A stretch of 64,000 nt of DNA from Streptomyces sp. NBC_00341. Lineage in GTDB: Bacteria > Actinomycetota > Actinomycetes > Streptomycetales > Streptomycetaceae. Under the pieces are notes generated by a model that was not told where the DNA came from, made no database searches, and worked only from the letters and a program-made list of their open reading frames with translations. The stretch's first letter is position 1. The number at the start of each line of letters is the position of its first letter. Below are positions 62,250-64,000 of the stretch, in pieces. The DNA is taken from positions 3,348,001-3,412,000 of the forward strand of contig NZ_CP108002.1 of assembly GCF_041435055.1 (NCBI RefSeq), given 5' to 3'. Made by a program: the position numbers and the translations under genes.

Positions 62250-62885
62250 TCACCGGCCCCCCGACTCGTCGAGCCCCCGGATTCCGGCGCAGAGCAGTCG
62301 CACGCTGCGGACGAACTTCTCGTCCTGGTCCCCGCCGGCCGCCGCCGCCACGGTCAGCGGGAAGCGCCGGTGGAGTTCGGCGACATCCTCGGGGCCGACC
62401 TCGACGGCGGGCGGCTCGCCCTGCTCCTGGAGGACGTACCCGGTGAGGTGACTGAGCACCGCGTCACCGGCGATGCCCAGGTCCTCGTCCCGGATACCGG
62501 CGTCCTTCAGGGTCCGCAGCAGCCGCTCCATGAGGGAGAGCGCTCCGGTGCTGAGCACCTTGGGGCTGTCCGCGAACATGACCGCGCCACCGGGGTGCCT
62601 CAGCAGGCTCTGCCGGAGCGAGACGGCCTGGGCCTCGACCCGCTCCGGCCAGCCGGCCCCTTCGGGCAGTGCGGCCAGGGCGGCGGTGCCCGCGTCGTAC
62701 GCCTGCTGAGCCAGCCGGTCGGCCATCAGCTGGAGCAGGGCGCTCTTGTTGGGCACGTGGTAGTACATGCTGCCGGCGTGCACGTCGAGCCGCTTCGCCA
62801 CCTGCCGCATGGACAGCCCGTGGTAGCCGGCTTCGGCGAACACCGCCATGCCCGCGTCGATGATCCGGTCCGCGCTCAGCTTCAT
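62250..62885 (-). CDS. TetR-family transcriptional regulator
   Basis: 211 residues. HTH: ADRIIDAGMAVFAEAGYHGL, SMRQVAKRLDVHAGSMYYHV, PNKSALLQLMADRLA; the C-terminal ligand domain (RLLRTLKDAGIRDEDLGIAG, VLSHLTGYVLQEQGEP) fits TetR_C_1. ATG 62885 is chosen; GTG 62894 is the alternative. Divergent from the rhomboid-like gene with two matching operators in between. Confidence 0.92.
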   Translation of the reverse strand: MKLSADRIIDAGMAVFAEAGYHGLSMRQVAKRLDVHAGSMYYHVPNKSALLQLMADRLAQQAYDAGTAALAALPEGAGWPERVEAQAVSLRQSLLRHPGGAVMFADSPKVLSTGALSLMERLLRTLKDAGIRDEDLGIAGDAVLSHLTGYVLQEQGEPPAVEVGPEDVAELHRRFPLTVAAAAGGDQDEKFVRSVRLLCAGIRGLDESGGR

Positions 62886-62905
62886 GGGACCCACTGTAAC
62901 CGACT

Positions 62906-62922
62906 TTCGAACATTGTTTGAA
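62906..62922. promoter_or_regulatory. TetR operator copy 1
   Basis: TTCGAACATTGTTTGAA, an imperfect palindrome of 8-bp half-sites, 21 bp upstream of the TetR start. Shares 13 of 17 positions with the second site. Confidence 0.75.
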
Positions 62923-62960
62923 AAGTGCCGGAGACACGTCTACTGTCATCACCGACGGGA

Positions 62961-62977
62961 ATCAAACAGCGTTTGAA
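62961..62977. promoter_or_regulatory. TetR operator copy 2
   Basis: ATCAAACAGCGTTTGAA, a near-perfect palindrome (TTTGA/TCAAA arms), 14 bp upstream of the rhomboid start. It covers or abuts the transcription start and ribosome-binding site, so the TetR protein should repress that gene as well as itself. Confidence 0.75.
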
Positions 62978-62991
62978 GGGGGGTGGTGACG

Positions 62992-63723
62992 ATGGGCGGA
63001 CTGCTGTTCAACGTGACCACGGCGGCACTGATGATGTTGATGCTCAACGGCGGACTGACCCTGCTGGGCCAGGGCACCCTGCGGGGACGCCGCATCCCGT
63101 GGGCGGCGGTGGGGCTCACCTCGGTCGCCGTCGCCGGGGTGATCACCCAGCTCTGCTGGTCCGGCGCGATGGACGCACTCGACAGCGACCCGGCCAGGTC
63201 CGGCTGGTGGCGGGTCGTCACCTCGACGTTCATGCAGAACGGCGGCCTGCTCGGCGGGGCGTGGAACATCGCCACCCTCGCCGTCATCGCCGCCCTGGCC
63301 GACTGGTTCTGGGGCACGCCCCTCACGCTGGGCCTGTTCCTCGCCGGCATCCTGCTGCCCGGGTACGTCGACACCCTGTTCGGCGAGAGCGGCCACAGCA
63401 CCGACCCCCGCAACTTCGCCGGCAGCTCCGGCGCCACGTACTTCCTCGCCGCGACCCTGTCCGCGGCGCTGCTCCTGCGCGTCCTGCACACCGGCCGCAG
63501 CACCGGCCGCAGCGCCGAACGCGGCCCCGGCCGGGAGCGCCTGAAGGAAGCTCTGCTGGCGGCCGGCGTACCGGTGCTCGGCCTGGCGGTCTGGTTCGCC
63601 CAGTCCAACGGCCACGGCCTGGTGGCCGTCTACGGCTTCGCCCTGGGCGCCGCGGTCCGCGCCGTCACCCGCCGCGCGTGGGACCGTCCGGCACCGGCCG
63701 CCCGCGCCGCGACGGTCGAGTAG
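62992..63723 (+). CDS. Rhomboid-like intramembrane protease
   Basis: 243 residues, six or more hydrophobic segments. WWRVVTSTFMQNGGLLGGAW resembles the rhomboid WR-x3-TxxF region, AGSSGATYFLAA carries the GxSG nucleophile (Ser 146), and NGHGLVAVYGFALGA the His (208). This would be a regulated membrane protease, though an inactive rhomboid-like protein is possible. AGGGGGG 8 nt before ATG 62992; GTG 62983 in frame is an alternative. Controlled by the adjacent TetR protein if the twin operators are real. Confidence 0.75.
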   Translation: MGGLLFNVTTAALMMLMLNGGLTLLGQGTLRGRRIPWAAVGLTSVAVAGVITQLCWSGAMDALDSDPARSGWWRVVTSTFMQNGGLLGGAWNIATLAVIAALADWFWGTPLTLGLFLAGILLPGYVDTLFGESGHSTDPRNFAGSSGATYFLAATLSAALLLRVLHTGRSTGRSAERGPGRERLKEALLAAGVPVLGLAVWFAQSNGHGLVAVYGFALGAAVRAVTRRAWDRPAPAARAATVE

Positions 63724-63725
63724 CC

Positions 63726-64000
63726 CTACTCCGCCCGGTGCGGCGCACGGCGTACCGCGAGGACCGCCAGATCGTCCTGCTGCACCCCCGCGGTGAAGTC
63801 CCGCACGTCGTCGACGAGCGAACCGATCAGCCGGCCGGCGGTGATGTCGACGTGGCCGCCGAGACGCTCCTCCAGCGGATAGAAGGCACCGTCGCGCGAA
63901 CGCGCCTCGGTCAGGCCGTCGGTGCACAGCAGCAGCGTGGCCCCGGCGGGGAAGGCGAACCACGCCACCGTGCGCGGTTCGCCGACCAGGCTCGCCAGGC
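63726..64000 (-). CDS. SpoIIE-type PP2C phosphatase, C-terminal end (partial)
   Basis: The frame is open to the right edge, so only the C-terminal ~91 residues are present. FPAGATLLLCTDGLTEARSR and VQQDDLAVLAVRRAP are the metal-binding DG and late DD motifs of SpoIIE/RsbU-type serine phosphatases, which dephosphorylate STAS antagonists. The rest of the gene, including any sensory domain, lies outside the window. Confidence 0.9.
   Translation of the reverse strand, partial: LASLVGEPRTVAWFAFPAGATLLLCTDGLTEARSRDGAFYPLEERLGGHVDITAGRLIGSLVDDVRDFTAGVQQDDLAVLAVRRAPHRAE

Overview
The window is high-GC actinobacterial chromosome, almost certainly Streptomyces. GTG starts are frequent, many neighbours overlap by 4 bp (ATGA or GTGA), SigB-group and partner-switching genes are present, surface proteins carry sortase-E-type signals, and there are several LytR-CpsA-Psr (LCP) proteins and a roadblock/LC7 cluster. 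Genes are dense and mostly core or conserved accessory. I saw no rRNA, tRNA, CRISPR array, intact insertion sequence or prophage.

Layout. 1-5,020: three LCP-family cell-wall polymer transferases with an acyl-CoA thioesterase between the second and third. 5,100-9,400: small conserved genes (two-gene methyltransferase pair, MFS exporter, GrpB-like protein). 9,437-14,266: a minus-strand three-gene module (tandem winged-helix protein, large P-loop NTPase with Arg in place of the Walker-A Lys, membrane-anchored periplasmic-binding-fold sensor) that matches no named system I know. 14,751-17,399: an HTH protein and a lipoprotein/membrane-protein pair. 17,927-19,451: an AAA ATPase whose overlapping DUF4276 (Toprim-type) partner is internally deleted and frameshifted, read here as a decayed two-gene defence cassette. 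19,599-26,928: acyl-CoA dehydrogenase, UDP-glucose dehydrogenase, a CGNR regulator, purK-purE-dipeptidase and a GtrA protein. 27,037-30,931: a two-component system and a POT peptide transporter. 31,013-35,316: a four-gene cell-surface operon, two sortase substrates (LPKTG and LAATG) enclosing two DUF916/WxL-interacting-like membrane proteins. 35,518-37,917: anti-sigma factor, STAS antagonist and SigB-group sigma factor.

38,007-43,568 is the histidine-utilisation operon hutU - M20 amidohydrolase - hutF - hutI, with two palindromes in its promoter region. Divergent from it, 43,802-45,976 encodes roadblock/LC7, PATAN/DUF4388-like, roadblock and roadblock proteins, with no GTPase or histidine kinase. 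The following gap (46,002-46,394) is one large inverted repeat that folds on paper into a four-way cloverleaf; its outer arms are a 22-nt sequence also found at three other intergenic places in the window. 46,395-50,805: RpiR, MarR and MmyB-type regulators with their small targets and an SDR. 51,079-57,999: cystathionine beta-synthase, SGNH hydrolase, thiolase, a coiled-coil membrane protein, and a Bax-inhibitor-1 protein. 58,159-64,000: ArsR-type regulator/MFS pair, DinB, AhpD-like, superinfection-immunity-like and TetR/rhomboid pairs, and the end of a SpoIIE-type phosphatase.

The best candidates for something undescribed are the wHTH-NTPase-sensor module, the GTPase-less roadblock module, the sortase/DUF916-like operon, and the cloverleaf inverted repeat.
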